Shown: piece after piece, positions 46,546-59,324 of the stretch | Position numbering within the stretch: the first letter of the stretch is position 1 | How the letters are laid out: the number at the start of each line of letters is the position of its first letter | From: Eriocheir sinensis | Taxonomy: Eukaryota; Arthropoda; Malacostraca; Decapoda; Varunidae | Reading direction: 5' to 3' | Length of the DNA stretch: 64,000 bases | Assembly: GCF_024679095.1 (NCBI RefSeq) | Contig: NW_026111673.1 | Span: 288,501 to 352,500, forward strand | Notes under the pieces: model-generated | The model's database searches: none | Told to the model about the DNA's origin: nothing | What the model saw: only the letters and a program-made list of their open reading frames with translations | Translations under genes and position numbers: made by a program

Positions 46546-48318
46546 CCTCCTCTTTGTTTTTCGCAGAGGGGACCATATCCCAGACACCGTTAATTTTGCC
46601 CGGAGCGTTGCTTTCAGGCCATGAACGGCTTCCTCATCCTTTTCTACATAAGATGAAATGCCTCTGGGAAATAAAAAAAAGGAATTAAAGCGGTTTTTTT
46701 ATGTAAATCAAAAAAATCACCGAAGATTCTGAGAGTTATTTGCACATATATCCGCTATTTTTTGTCTTAGAGCAATTCTGTGTACCATTCGATTCGTCGG
46801 AGCTTTCTGCATCGATTAGGTACCCTTTGCAAAGTTCAGAGTAAAAACTAAGCGAGAAATATCACTTTTTTCCCTTCATGTCGACACAACCTTATGAACT
46901 GCTGTTCCTAAAGCCTAGCCTAACTCGATTTCACGAGTTAGGTTAGAAAGAAAACACAATTCATAAGTGTTGGTGTTGTGATGGGTCAAAGAAGAAGAGT
47001 AAAGACCTTGCTCCTGATGCAGTGGTTACTGTGCATAGCTCCGTTATAAGGCCTCAAGAAGAATTTGAATCGGCGGACGTTTCTGCATGGGGGGTGCCCA
47101 TTTCAAAGTTCATACTAAAACTAAGCGATAAAGTTCAAATTTTCTTGTTTTTTCAAAGGGACCATACCCAAACACCGTTAACTTTGCCTGGGATGTTGAT
47201 TTCAGGCCATGAACGGCTTCCTCATCCTTTTCTACATTAGATGAAATGCCTCTAGGAATGAAAAAGGAATAAAATCGTTTTTTTCTGTAAATCAAAAATC
47301 CGAACATTCCTGATAGTTATATGCAAATATACAACACCCAAACTTATGAATTGCTGTTCCCTTACCCTACCCTAACTCAATTTCTCTTCGGAAAGGTCTT
47401 TTTCCTCTTCTTCTTGTGGCCTCTCATCAACAGTACTTATGTATTGAGTTTGCCATTGGTACCTTAACAAAACCCTAACATGATTTCAACACTCATTTTC
47501 ACTTCACGCCATAAGTTCGGGTGTTGTTGAGAGGCCAAAAGAAGAGGAGAAAGACCTTTACCTAGAGAAATCGAGGCTTTAGAGTAAGAAAACAGCAATT
47601 CATAAGATTGGTTGTTGGGTCACAAGAAGAAGAGGAAGAACATTTTGCTCCGCGATGCAGTGGATACGTGATGGCTCGTATAAGCTCAAGAGGAGGAAGA
47701 AGATCTGGATACTAGAAATCGGAAATAGGTCATATGGGGTGTCGAGTAGAGGGTTAATTGGGTCAGTAAATTGCGTGGTGATAATTAGAGGGGGCGCGGG
47801 TTAATGGTAATGGGGGGAGCTAATGGGAGTAGGTGGAATAAGGAATTAGGTCATGTTCGGTGTCGAACAGGGAGTAAATGGGATCAGTTAATTGCGTGGT
47901 GGTAATTAAAAGGGGCGGGGGTTAATGGTGATTGGGGGGGGAGCTAATGGAATGAAAGTAAAGCGAAAAAATCAACTTTACTTGTTTTTCGCATTAGGGA
48001 CCATACACCATAACACCGTTAATTTTGCCCGGAGCGTTGATTTCAGGCCATGAACGGCTTCCTCATCCTCTACTACATAAGATGAAGTGCCTCTGGGAAA
48101 TTGATACCTAAAAAAAAATCATAAAAGCGGTTTATTTCTGTAAATTAAAAAAATCCCCGAAGATTCCTGATAGTTATATGCAAATATATCGGTTATTTTT
48201 ATCTTAGAGCAATTCTGAGTGTACCATTCGATTCGTCGTCGTTTTCTGCATCGATTTGGTACCCTTTGCAAAGTTCAGAGTAAAAACTAAGCCAGAAATA
48301 TCACAGTTTTCTATATCT
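46546..48318. repeat. Diverged copy of the 0-12 kb satellite
   Basis: It contains the gattcggcgg and gattcgtcgg modules, the hairpin (46886-46980, left arm eroded), the ggtcagtaaattgcgtggtg unit and the G-rich blocks (47750-47950). It is more diverged and indel-ridden than blocks 1 and 2, so it is an older or isolated fragment of the array. Confidence 0.88.
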
Positions 48319-48930
48319 AGAGCCTGATCTTGAGGTCACAGTTTTTGCTCCCGGTTTCATTGTTTATTTTTTTCTATCGGGGTAACAAAATTATTAAAAC
48401 TTATTATTCCGCTTGAAATCGTCAAATATTATGTGTAGAAGATGACGGCAAATCCAATGTTGTCATCAGAATTGCTGTACGTTTAGAAATAAGGGACATA
48501 TATGCATTTTTACCGTTGATTTGGGATAACACGAATGTTTACTTAATTCTGCACGAACAAGTATCACCTGATGCAGAATGTGACGAGGATATCAAAACTG
48601 GTCTTGGTTGTACTCTATAATGAATATTAAGAGCGTTATTTGCAGTTTTATATATCTAGATCCTGATCTTGACGTCACAGTTTTGCTCCCAGGTTCATTG
48701 TTTATTTCCTTACTATCGGGGTAACAAAATAATTAAAACTTATTATTTTGCTTGAAATCGTCAAATATTATGTGTAAAAGATGACGACGAATCCAGTGGT
48801 TGTCATCAGAATTGCTGTACGTTTAGATATGAGGGACATATATCCATTTTTACCGTTGATTTGGGAAAGACACGAATGTTTGCTTAATTATGGACGAACG
48901 GCGGAGAGATGCCTCGTGCATTATCAGGAA
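48317..48930. repeat. Tandem duplication of about 330 bp
   Basis: 48317-48560 and 48648-48890 share tcctgatcttga, tatcggggtaacaaaat, cgtcaaatattatgtgta and attgctgtacgttta in order. The second copy has an open frame (MTTNPVVVIRIAVRLDMRDI, 74 codons) that is interrupted in the first. No family is recognised; a fragment of a domesticated or transposon gene is possible. Confidence 0.75.
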
Positions 48931-49266
48931 ATGTGCCCAAATACTGACCACTGGGGGGCGTGGACTATTACAACACAATTTACAGGTGTGCCGGCAGGTG
49001 TGTGAGGTGCCAGGTCAAGCGTTAATTACCCTCTTAGGAGCTATTCTTAACACCCGCTTCTTAATATGACGGGGCTGACCTGAGCCCAGCCCCGTCCAGA
49101 CAGTTTTTTCTTACGTTTTGTCACTAATTATCGTTTGCAAGAGACGCCACAATGCCCCACGCATTCGCTGTCGATGGGGAAAGGCTTGCCTACACTGGCG
49201 TTAGCGTAGATAATGTAATATTACAGAAAACAAGGTAATATATTCTCGGCGGGCAGTTTGAGTTGC
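48931..49266. other. No gene seen
   Basis: Mixed-composition sequence; no motif recognised. Confidence 0.4.
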
Positions 49267-49715
49267 ACCCCGTAACATATTTTTCGTTTTCACGGCTAAA
49301 ATACATCTTTTCTGCACTCGTCTCATGTATCCACGTGTGCACGGGCGTGGAAGGCTGTCGTGGGCTTATGGGCGTGATCGTAAGTAGCTTTGTTTGTGAG
49401 AAAATAAGAATATATATTTTTCGTGGCGGGCTTGGGGCAGAACCCTAACCCGTGACATATTTTTCGTTTTCACGGCTACAATACATTTTTCCTGCACTTT
49501 TTCATATATCCACGTGTGCACGGGCGTGGAGGCTTGACATGGGCTTACGGGCGTTATCTTAAGTGGCTTCGTTTGTGAGAAAATAGGGATCTATATTTTT
49601 CGTGGCGGGCTTAGGGCAGAAACCTAACCCGTGACATATTTTTCTTTTTCACGGCTATAATACATCTTTCCTGCACTCGTTTCATATATCCACGTGTGCA
49701 CGGGCGTGGAAGGCT
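49267..49715 (-). repeat. Two and a half tandem 180-bp SINE-body repeats
   Basis: Units start near 49271, 49451 and 49630 with cgtgacatatttttcgtttt or close variants, each including atccacgtgtgcacgggcgt. The third unit continues into the tRNA-like head at 49719. Units 1 and 2 have a diverged sequence in place of the head but keep a tttgtttgtgag remnant, so they seem to be headless or decayed copies of the same SINE. Confidence 0.7.
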
Positions 49716-49718
49716 GTC

Positions 49719-49787
49719 GTGGGAATCGAACCCGGGTTCTCTTGTTTGTGAGCCGAGTGTGCTAACCACTGCACCACGAAGCCCCCT
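49719..49787 (-). mobile_element. tRNA-derived SINE head
   Basis: On the minus strand an A box TGGTGCAGTGG (49776-49766) and a perfect B box GGTTCGATTCC (49732-49722) lie 33 bases apart, the tRNA gene arrangement recognised by TFIIIC. The sequence between could hold a CAC anticodon (Val-like), but the anticodon stem does not pair fully, so it is not called as a functional tRNA. The body continues leftward to about 49628. Confidence 0.75.
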
Positions 49788-49909
49788 GCTGGGTTGGGAG
49801 GAGGGGTTAGTTTGCATATGTGGACATTTTTTGTGGTGTGTCGTGAGTGGTGGGCTGGTGTAATAGTGGTTTAAGTCTGGTAATTCCTTGGATTTGGTAT
49901 ATTTTACAG

Positions 49910-49986
49910 AAACTACTACATGCCTGAGATGCCCCGCCCCGCCCCAACCCACCATCATGACCTGCCCGCCCCCCTGGCATAAATTG
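49910..49986 (+). other. Exon-like cassette 1
   Basis: A 77-base segment lies between tattttacag and gtaagaaatgcat. It recurs with the same borders and length at 50220-50296 and in longer form at 50555-50656. Shared inner words include catgacctgcc and cataaattg. One frame is open throughout this copy (TTTCLRCPAPP and on) but not in copy 2. The function is unknown. Confidence 0.5.
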
Positions 49987-50219
49987 GTAAGAAATGCATG
50001 CTCTTAATGGATATTCCAGTCCATAGCTATGTGGGGTGTGTTCTTATATATACCCTTGACTTGTATTCCTTTACTGTAAGATTCAAAACAATTCTAACCT
50101 AACCTTGGGAGTAGTAGTTATGTATATTAGCTTTGCCTACCATTTTTGTGACACTGACTGTTCATTTCTGATAAAAAAAATATGATGCCGGTTATTATTT
50201 ATAAGGTTATATTTTCCAG

Positions 50220-50296
50220 AAACTCCTAAATGACTGACTCTTCGATGTCTGAGACGACCCACCCTGCCCTGCGTCATGACCTCCCAGCATAAATTG
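50220..50296 (+). other. Exon-like cassette 2
   Basis: Same 77-base length as cassette 1, bounded by tattttccag and gtaagagatgcat; all three frames contain a stop, so it cannot be an ordinary internal coding exon. Confidence 0.5.
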
Positions 50297-50554
50297 GTAA
50301 GAGATGCATACCACTGTTGATGGTTGCACAAGCCTACAGCTGTGTGGGCTTTGTTGTGTTCGTGCATAGTTACCCTTGAACTGCTTCCTTTACTATTAAT
50401 AAAAAAAGAAACTAACCTAATCTAACCCCGTCTGAGAATTTGCTTTAAAAATCTCTCGTATTCCGTCTGTACCTTGATTCATTGGTACTACTGCTCTCGT
50501 CAGTACCTATAATATTATGATGCCCTTTATTATGGGGATGGTGCTATTCTACAG

Positions 50555-50656
50555 AAACCGTGCGCTGAATGGGTGACTTTTCAGTACTGGAGGTCCACTC
50601 CCTGACGCCCCGCCCTGCCCCGCCCCGCACGTCATGACCTGCCCCGGCGTCAGTTG
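50555..50656 (+). other. Exon-like cassette 3
   Basis: 102 bases between gctattctacag and gtaagtaatacatg, with about 25 extra bases relative to cassettes 1 and 2. Spacing of cassette starts is 310 and 335 bases, and the flanking intron-like sequences are also related (ccagcacacagctatgtggg). Confidence 0.5.
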
Positions 50657-50749
50657 GTAAGTAATACATGCTGTTTATGATTATCCAGCACACAGCTATG
50701 TGGGCAATGTTGTTGTCATATATATTACCCATGAGCTGGTTCTGTTTAC

Positions 50750-51208
50750 AGCAAGAATCATTACCTTATAAAACCTAACGTGTGCTTCTGATGCAATGCA
50801 TTGTCCGAGGTATGATCAAATCGCTAGGAAGTTTAGTGTTATTTAATTGCAACCAAACATAATGAACTCGAGCAAGACCTAACATGACACCTGACTGACC
50901 TGTGTCTCTGCCAGAATGCAATGTATGGTTTAAAACTTTTAGCTTTTTTTTTTTTAAGTTTTCAATATTCTGTAAGCTGCTAGTTAGTATGTATTAATTA
51001 AGGCTAAAATACTAACATAATGTATTAAACCTCCTGTGAAATGTCGCTAATATGTAGATGTATATTGTATACCCTTACCACCGCCAGGGTAAGTGTCAGG
51101 GAGGGATTTTTAAGTCTCCTCCACCAAATTGACTGAGGTGGTGGGCACTTTTTTCTTTATATATATGATGATTGTATTTACTCATGATAATATTTTTTGC
51201 ATGAGTCA
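50750..51208. other. No gene seen
   Basis: AT-rich sequence without recognisable features. Confidence 0.4.
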
Positions 51209-51332
51209 GTTTACTTTTTACAACTCTTAACCCTCTCCCGCACTGAAAGTTTCCAATAAGTTTCTATTCCACTCATCATGCATATTGCAAACGTTCAGTG
51301 CGGGAGAGGGTTAAGAGTTGTAAAAAGTAAAC
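51209..51332. repeat. Perfect 39-bp inverted repeat around TTAACCCTCTCCCGCAC
   Basis: The arms 51209-51247 and 51294-51332 are exact reverse complements around a 46-base spacer. The inner part TTAACCCTCTCCCGCAC looks like a piggyBac-type TTAA-CCC end, yet the pairing continues 18 bases outside TTAA. The word attccactcatcatgcat occurs both in the spacer (51266) and just after the right arm (51334), as a direct repeat. Confidence 0.85.
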
Positions 51333-52261
51333 TATTCCACTCATCATGCATCAGAGACACGCCAGTCCTTGTCAACAGACCGACTTGGTCGGCTAGATTT
51401 TGATCGCCGATAAAGTCAGTCTGTCGGCTCCCTGCTTTGCCTTTGGCAAAGGCCCGTATGCCCCACACACACACACACACCTCATCATGCATTTCTCTGG
51501 CCCGACCGGCCTTTTTTTTTTCCGCCGCGATACTCCACATTCCCGGTCATATTTTACCCTCACAGATGTATTGTACCCCCAAAAAATTTGATATCAATGG
51601 CTTCATAAAAACCTGTACTAGAACATCCACAAATAAAAATAGAGGACCTTTTAATATATAAACAATGCAGACTTGTTTCATGTCTCCGTATAGAGTATTG
51701 TAGACAACAAATCCTAAGTACCAGCTCTTCCCCACTCGCTAGCTCGAAATCTTATGGGCCAACTTTTTTTATCTGAATATATGTTTCGAAGCGGAGCTTA
51801 GTGAGGGCTATTATGGTATCCTCAAAATCTTTATACGCCAAATACTTCCCGAGTTACACCAAGAAAACTTTATTTTTTTCTTCTTCCGTCACAGTAGGCT
51901 AAAAAAAATAAATCGCTTAAAGCTCCTCATCTACGCTCCTTAGAAATGTTGCCATATGTTACCATTAAGAAACTTATCCCGACAAATGAAGCTCCCAAAT
52001 TTGATGCATTTTCACCGAAAGCTTATTTCTTAATCAATTTTTTAAAGTTTATGAGGCATTTTGCGTCACCGTGTGCCAGGACCTCTTACCCCTGATGACG
52101 CAAAATATGTCATTGTGCGCGAGAGGGTTAGGCTGAATTACAATTATTTGATTTAAAACCTCAATTCCACCAACAGTTATAACTACTATTAATCTAATAG
52201 CTCAGCTCAAATTACAGCTACTCTTTTATTTTAAAAGCTTAATAATAATTACTCAAAATGT
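51333..52261. other. No gene seen; possible right end of a TTAA element
   Basis: A stretch near 52117-52131 (gtgcgcgagagggtta) is close to the reverse complement of the TTAACCCTCTCCCGCAC end at 51227, so 51227-52131 may be one element with short TIRs. The interior shows no coding motif. Confidence 0.35.
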
Positions 52262-53125
52262 TGTGCACGTGCTGGTGGAGCGCCGACGTGAGTTTGGACA
52301 GGGGATGCTTGCAGCCTATGTTGATCTCAAGAAGGCGTTTAATTCAGTGCATCGTGAGGCACTCTGGGATCTTCTGCGACTCCGTGGGATTCCTGCGAGG
52401 ACTATTGGTCTGCTGACTGGCCTGTATTCTGGGACAGAGTGCTGTGAAGTGTGGGGGGGGCTTGTCCAGCTTCTTTCCCGTGAATGCGGGAGTGAGGCAG
52501 GGCTGTGCCCTTGCCCCATCGCTTTTCAACACTTGTATAGGCTGCGTACTGGGCAGGGTTGTGGACCAGAGTCATTGCAGAGCATCCATTGGCAATACCA
52601 GGGTCACTGACCTTGTTTTTGGTGATGATGCAGTAATCCTGGCATGGTCGCTGGAGGTCTTGGTGATGGCTCTCGAGGCACTGCACGAGGAGGGGAACCC
52701 CTTGGGACTCCAGGTCTCCTGTTCCAAGACCAAGGCACAGGTGTTTGGAGGCTTGCTGAATGACACAGTACAGTCTGTTCATGAGTGTGGCGAGGACGTT
52801 GAGATCTCAGAAAGCTTCACGTATCTTGGTAGCGTAATTCATAACAACGGTGAGTCTGGCCAGGAAGTCTTGCGACGGATTGGTCTGGCCCACGGTGTTA
52901 TGGACTCGCTCAGCGTTGTCAGTACCTGTGCAGAAGGACTAAGATCCGGATCTTCAAGTACCTTGTGCTCCCTGTCTTACTCTATGGTTGGGAGACATGG
53001 ACACTAAATGGAGGCTTGGAGAGGCAGATTGATGCCTTTGGTAATAAGTGTCTACGCAGAATCATGGGATATCGCTGGAATGACTTTGTGTCAAACCGAC
53101 GACTGCCTATGGCACCGGTAAGCTG
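52262..53125 (+). pseudogene. RTE-like reverse transcriptase fragment
   Basis: Three frames in succession read AAYVDLKKAFNSVHREALW (RT motif A), then FFPVNAGVRQGCALAPSLFN (motif B) and VTDLVFGDDAVILA (motif C, with FGDD in place of the usual ADD), then ESFTYLGSVIHNNGE and LPVLLYGWETWTLNG and CLRRIMGYRWNDF. These are signatures of RTE/BovB-type LINEs. The endonuclease half and the C-terminus are missing, frames shift near 52440 and 52960, and motif C has lost a conserved Ala. It is dead. Confidence 0.88.
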
Positions 53126-54737
<1,612 letters not shown>

Positions 54738-54786
54738 CTGACAATAGAACTCATCCCAGCCCGGCCATAGCACTTAAAGGGTTAAA

Positions 54787-54912
54787 CATAGCTATAGACT
54801 TTAGCTGGCACTAGTATGACCTTCCTAGGTGTGCATATGAACCCAATTCCTTACAGAGTGAGTGAGTGAGTGAGTGACTGAGTGACTGAGCCGTGAAAAG
54901 GAACATGATATG
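54787..54912. repeat. About 120-bp dispersed repeat, copy 1
   Basis: It begins gctatagac and includes tatgaacccaattccttaca, then a GAGT tetranucleotide run and ccgtga..aggaacatgatat. Copies 2 and 3 are in tandem at 55902-56020 and 56038-56155. Confidence 0.8.
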
Positions 54913-55096
54913 TACTCAAAGCTTAGTCTTAAGGGGGTACGCGACACCTGGGGAGGGGTGTTTTTGTCAAAATATACCATTTTGCAAAACTGGATTTAAA
55001 AAGTTCTTATACCATCTAGAAATATTCCCCGAGCAATGTTTTCCTCGTAGCGCAAATTTTACATGTCTGGCGCAGGTTTAAATGGACCGAGTTAGT

Positions 55097-55395
55097 CCGG
55101 TAGCAGCGACGGGCCAAATTTGTGGCTTTACCGTGTAGCAGCGACGGGCCAAATTTGTGGCTTTACCGTGTAGCGGCGACGGGCCAAATTTGTGGCTTTA
55201 CCGTGTACCAGCGACGGGGGCCAAATTTTTGCCTTTATATAAACCCCCCCAAAAATAGATTATGCATAACCTTATCACAAGTGCGTTGATATATAATATG
55301 AAATGTCTTTTTGTGAGTGATGATTTTTTTCTCATTAGTTCGCTTAGAAGGGCCTTTTCGAAACATGATCCCCGCAGCTACCGGGCTAAAGGTTA
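55097..55395 (+). repeat. 35-bp tandem repeat block, plus orientation
   Basis: About 3.5 copies of a 35-bp unit (gacgggccaaatttgtggct, then ttaccgtgtagcagc) at 55104-55235 begin at a ccggtagcagcg tip. They are followed by about 160 bases shared, in reverse, with 60990-61080. The block ends near gcagctaccgg, which mirrors the tip. Confidence 0.8.
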
Positions 55396-55901
55396 AATTT
55401 TGTCTCTTTTTTTTTTTTTTTTTTTAATCGCAGAAAATCTAAAATCAATCAGATCTACGTAAAAAGTAGAGGGAATGTTGATTATACAAGTAGCTTGGGA
55501 CCCATGATTAGAAATTGTTGATAGGGTGAAGGAGATAGGAGTATTAACAGGAAAAAGTGACAAAAAAACGATTTTACGCGATGTTCGACGAACATAATAA
55601 AAGAAATACCATTATGCCTTTTTATATGGGAAACTTTCAGAATATTTTCTATAGCGCTCTAAGCATACCTAAAGACTATTCACAGCCAAAAAAAGAAAGT
55701 GATTGGCTATGTATTAATGGTGCTGTGTAATTTTAAGTGTCGCTACACGTATAAGCACATGTATACGTATTAGTATACATAAAGTATACATACATTGTTC
55801 TGGCTCGTACAAAATGTAGGCAACATAGATACCTACTTAGTTTCGTCGCAGTACAAGATAGTTTAGTTAGATGACCTCAGGTGTCCCGGACCCCATTAAA
55901 C

Positions 55902-56155
55902 ACTGCTATAGACAGTAGCTGGCACCAGTATGACCTTCCTAGGAGTGTATATGAACCCAATTCCTTACAGAGTGAGTGAGTGAGTGAGTGAGTGAGCCGT
56001 GACAAGGAACATGATATATATTGACAGCTTGGTAATAAACAAAGCTATAGACAATAGCAGGCACCAGTTTGACCTTCCAAGGAGTGTATATGAACCCAAT
56101 TCCTTACAGAGTGAGTGAGTGACTGACTGACCCGTGATCAGGAACATGATATTTT
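55902..56155. repeat. About 120-bp dispersed repeat, copies 2 and 3
   Basis: Two tandem copies of the 54787-54912 unit, each with a variable GAGT run (55970-55997 and 56109-56130). Confidence 0.8.
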
Positions 56156-56159
56156 TTTT

Positions 56160-59100
56160 TATAACAAAGGAGACATCTCAAGGGCACACATAAAAAGAAA
56201 ACTATAATAAAAATGCCCGCTACTCGCTGCTCCCAAAAAAGAAACAAAAGAAGTGTCCAAAAGCAAGGTCAAATGCAGGAGGAGAGGTGTCCTGATACCC
56301 TCTTCTTGAAAGAGTTCAAGTCGTAGGCAGGAGGAAATACAGATGAAGGAAGATTGTTCCAGAGTTTACCAGCGTGAGGGATGAAAGAGTGAAGATGCTG
56401 GTTAACTCTTACATAAGGGGTTTGGACAGTATAGGGATGAGCATGAGTAGAAAGTCGTGTGCAGCGGGGCCGCGGAAGGGGGGAGGCATGCAGTTAGGAA
56501 GTTCAGAAGAGCAGTCAGCGTGGAAATATCGATAGAAGATAGAAAGAGAGGCAACATTGCGACGGAATTTGAGAGGTAAAAGACTATCAGTATGAGGAGG
56601 AGAGCTGATGAGACGAAGAGCCTTAGCCTCTGCTCTGTCCAGGAGAGCTGTGTGAGTGGAGCCCCCCCACCACATGAGATGCATACTCCATACGAGGGCG
56701 GACAAGGCCCCTGTATATGGACAGTAGCTGTGCGGGGTAGAAGAACTGGCGGAGACGGTACAGAACGCCCAGCCTCGAGGAAGCTGATTTAGTAAGAGAT
56801 GAGATATGAAGTTTCCAGTTGAGATTTTGAGTAAAGGATAGACCGATGATGTTTAGTGTTGAGGAAGGTGATAGCTGGGTGTTGTCAAAGATTAGGGGAT
56901 AGATGTTTGGAAGATTGTGTCGAGTGGATAGGTGGAGAAACTGTGTTTTTGAGGCGTTGAAGGACACCAGGTTCTTCTTGCCCCAATCGGAAATAATAGT
57001 AAGGCTGAGACTAAACGTTCTGCAGCCTCCAGCCTTGAGTCATTAAGTTCCTGTAGGTGGGTCTTCTTTCAAAAAAGTTGAGTAATGCAGCGTGGAATCA
57101 TCGGCGTAGGAATGGATAGGACAGTTCGTTTTGGAAAGAAGATCATCAATGAACACCAGAAAGAGAGTGGGAGATAGACAGAACCCTGTGGGACACCACT
57201 GTTAATAGGTTTAGGGGAAGAACAGTCTCTACCACGGCAGAAATAGAAACGGTCAGAAAGGAAACTGGAAACAAAGGCACAGAGAGAAGGATAGAAACCG
57301 TAGGAGGGTAGTTTGAAAGCAAGATTTGTGAAACAGACCCTATCAAAAAGCTTTTCATAAGGGTCCAGCGCAAAATCAGCAGGTTTCACCTGAAACGACT
57401 AAGAGAGGATGAACAAGAGTCAGTTAAGAGGCGCTAGGAGATCACCAGTAGAACGGCCTTGCGGAACCCCATATTGGCGGATCAGATAGAAGGTCAGAAG
57501 TGGAAAGGTACATTTGAATCTTCTGGTTATGATTGATTCAAAAGCTTTAGAATAGACAAGAACGTAAAAGCTATAGACGGTCAGTTTAAGGGATTGAACG
57601 GTCACCTTCTTAGGCACAGGCTGTATGAAGGCATACTTCCAGCAGGAAGGAAACGTAGATGTTGAGCAGGTGAGGCGAAAGAGTTTGACCTCAGGCAGGT
57701 GACAGCACGGAGGCACAGTTTTTAAAGACAATAGGAGGCCCACTCCATCAGGTCCATAAGCCTTCTGAGGATTGAGAGGCCAGAGAGTGACATAGAAAAC
57801 ATCATTTTGAAGAATCTTTATAACAGGCATATAAAGGGAGTTAGAGGGGGATGAGTAGGAGAATATGCCCAGGAATCATCCAGAGTGAGTTTTAGAAAGA
57901 AGTCTGAGAGAAGAGCTCAGCCCTTAAGAGATAGATGAGACGGCAAAAAAAAGAAGGCCAAGCCAGGACTGAGGAGTGGAGGAAAGATGAAGAAGTGAAG
58001 TTAGAAAGAGATGTTTTTGGCTGGGATGCTGAAGTCACGGGAAGAGTTAGAAAACAAGGTTTGGCATTTTTTATTAATGGCAGTTTTTGGTTAGTCGGAG
58101 AATAGATTTGCAATGATTCCGGGCAGAAATGTAAAGTTCATAATTAGCGATTAGTTTGAAGGCTCTGGTACCTTTTCTGAGCTGCCTCTCTACATTGACA
58201 GCACGAGAAGAAGCGTGATTAAACCAGAGCTTAGGGCGTAAGAGGAGTAGAGAAAGAACGAGGAATGTATGCCTCCATCTCAGAGATAATCACCTTCTGT
58301 GATGCGCTGAGCACACACAGAGGGGGTCTCATCCTGGAAGCCAATAATCATTCCATGGAATGGAAAGTACATCCATGCTGTCCCACCTCGAGCTGAAGCA
58401 AATGCCAGAAGCATCGCCCCCTTCGGCGGTCCAGAGGTGTACAGGAGCGATAGGACAGATGCAGAAATAAGATTGTGATCGAAGGAGCCTAAATGGAGAG
58501 AACAGTTTCACAGAATAAGTGGTAGGGTTTGAGGTAACGAAGAGGTCTAGAATGTTGGGCCTGTCTCCAAGACGATTGGAATACGTGTAGATTTAGACCA
58601 ACTGCTCTAGATCGTTGAGGATAGCAAAGTTCTAAGGCTTGTTCACCAGGCTGGTCAGTGAAAGAGGATGAAAGCCAAAGCTGAGATTGGCTGAAATCTC
58701 CTAGGATGGAGATTTCAGTGAAGGGAGAGTGGGTCAAGATGTGCTCCCATTTAGAGTTCAAATAGTCAAAGAATTTGGACATAGTAGAGTTAGTGAGAGA
58801 TAAACAGCGAAGATGTATTTAGGTAATAGAAATGACACAATGAAGTCTCAGGCCAGATGGGTGGAAAATTCAGAAGAGTCAAGGTCGTGGGGCATGAGAA
58901 AAGTGATGCCGTTGCATGCACGTAGTGCAACATCCAGCTTTGGATTGAAATTTAGGATAGAGATAGTAGAAGGAACTGAGTAGAGATTGCTGTCCGTAGC
59001 CTCAGAAACCTGTGTTTCGGTGAGGTTTTGAGGGGGAAAGAGATGGTGTTCCACAGAATGAAAATTAGAACGGAGACCAAGGAATGCTGCAGAAATTGAT

Positions 59101-59215
59101 GAGGGGCTCTGAGGAGCGTTACCAGGACTAGGCTGGGAGGGTTAGCTTTGGACCCCTCAACGGGGAGCACGGTATAAGGCCAATGATGCATTTCGAGGGG
59201 GGGGCATGACACTGG
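56160..59215 (-). pseudogene. Decayed jockey/I-type LINE
   Basis: On the minus strand, from right to left: an endonuclease start with LTETQVSEATDSNLYSVPS (near 59000), the EISILGDFSQS segment (58700), an RT block with KAYGPDGVG (about 57760) and YGVPQGRSTGDLLAPLN (57440), a second INSGVPQGSV segment (57190), NASKTQFLHLSTRHNLP and LVRPRMEYASHV (56900-56680), and LKFRRNVASLSIFYRYFHAD (56590). Many stops and shifts separate these pieces. The 3' end is an A-rich stretch at about 56150-56163. The superfamily is certain at the non-LTR level; jockey versus I clade is not resolved. Confidence 0.85.
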
Positions 59216-59324
59216 CTGATGCCCCGGATAATCTAGTTAATCAGGTAGGTAAATAATGAAATAATGATTAAGAATAATTACTGCAAAACACGCCAGGTGA
59301 AGAATCAGCAGCTGCCTAATCTAA

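Noticed and set aside
49719..49787. Functional tRNA-Val gene
   Set aside because: A and B boxes are present but the anticodon stem pairs poorly and the body continues as SINE sequence.
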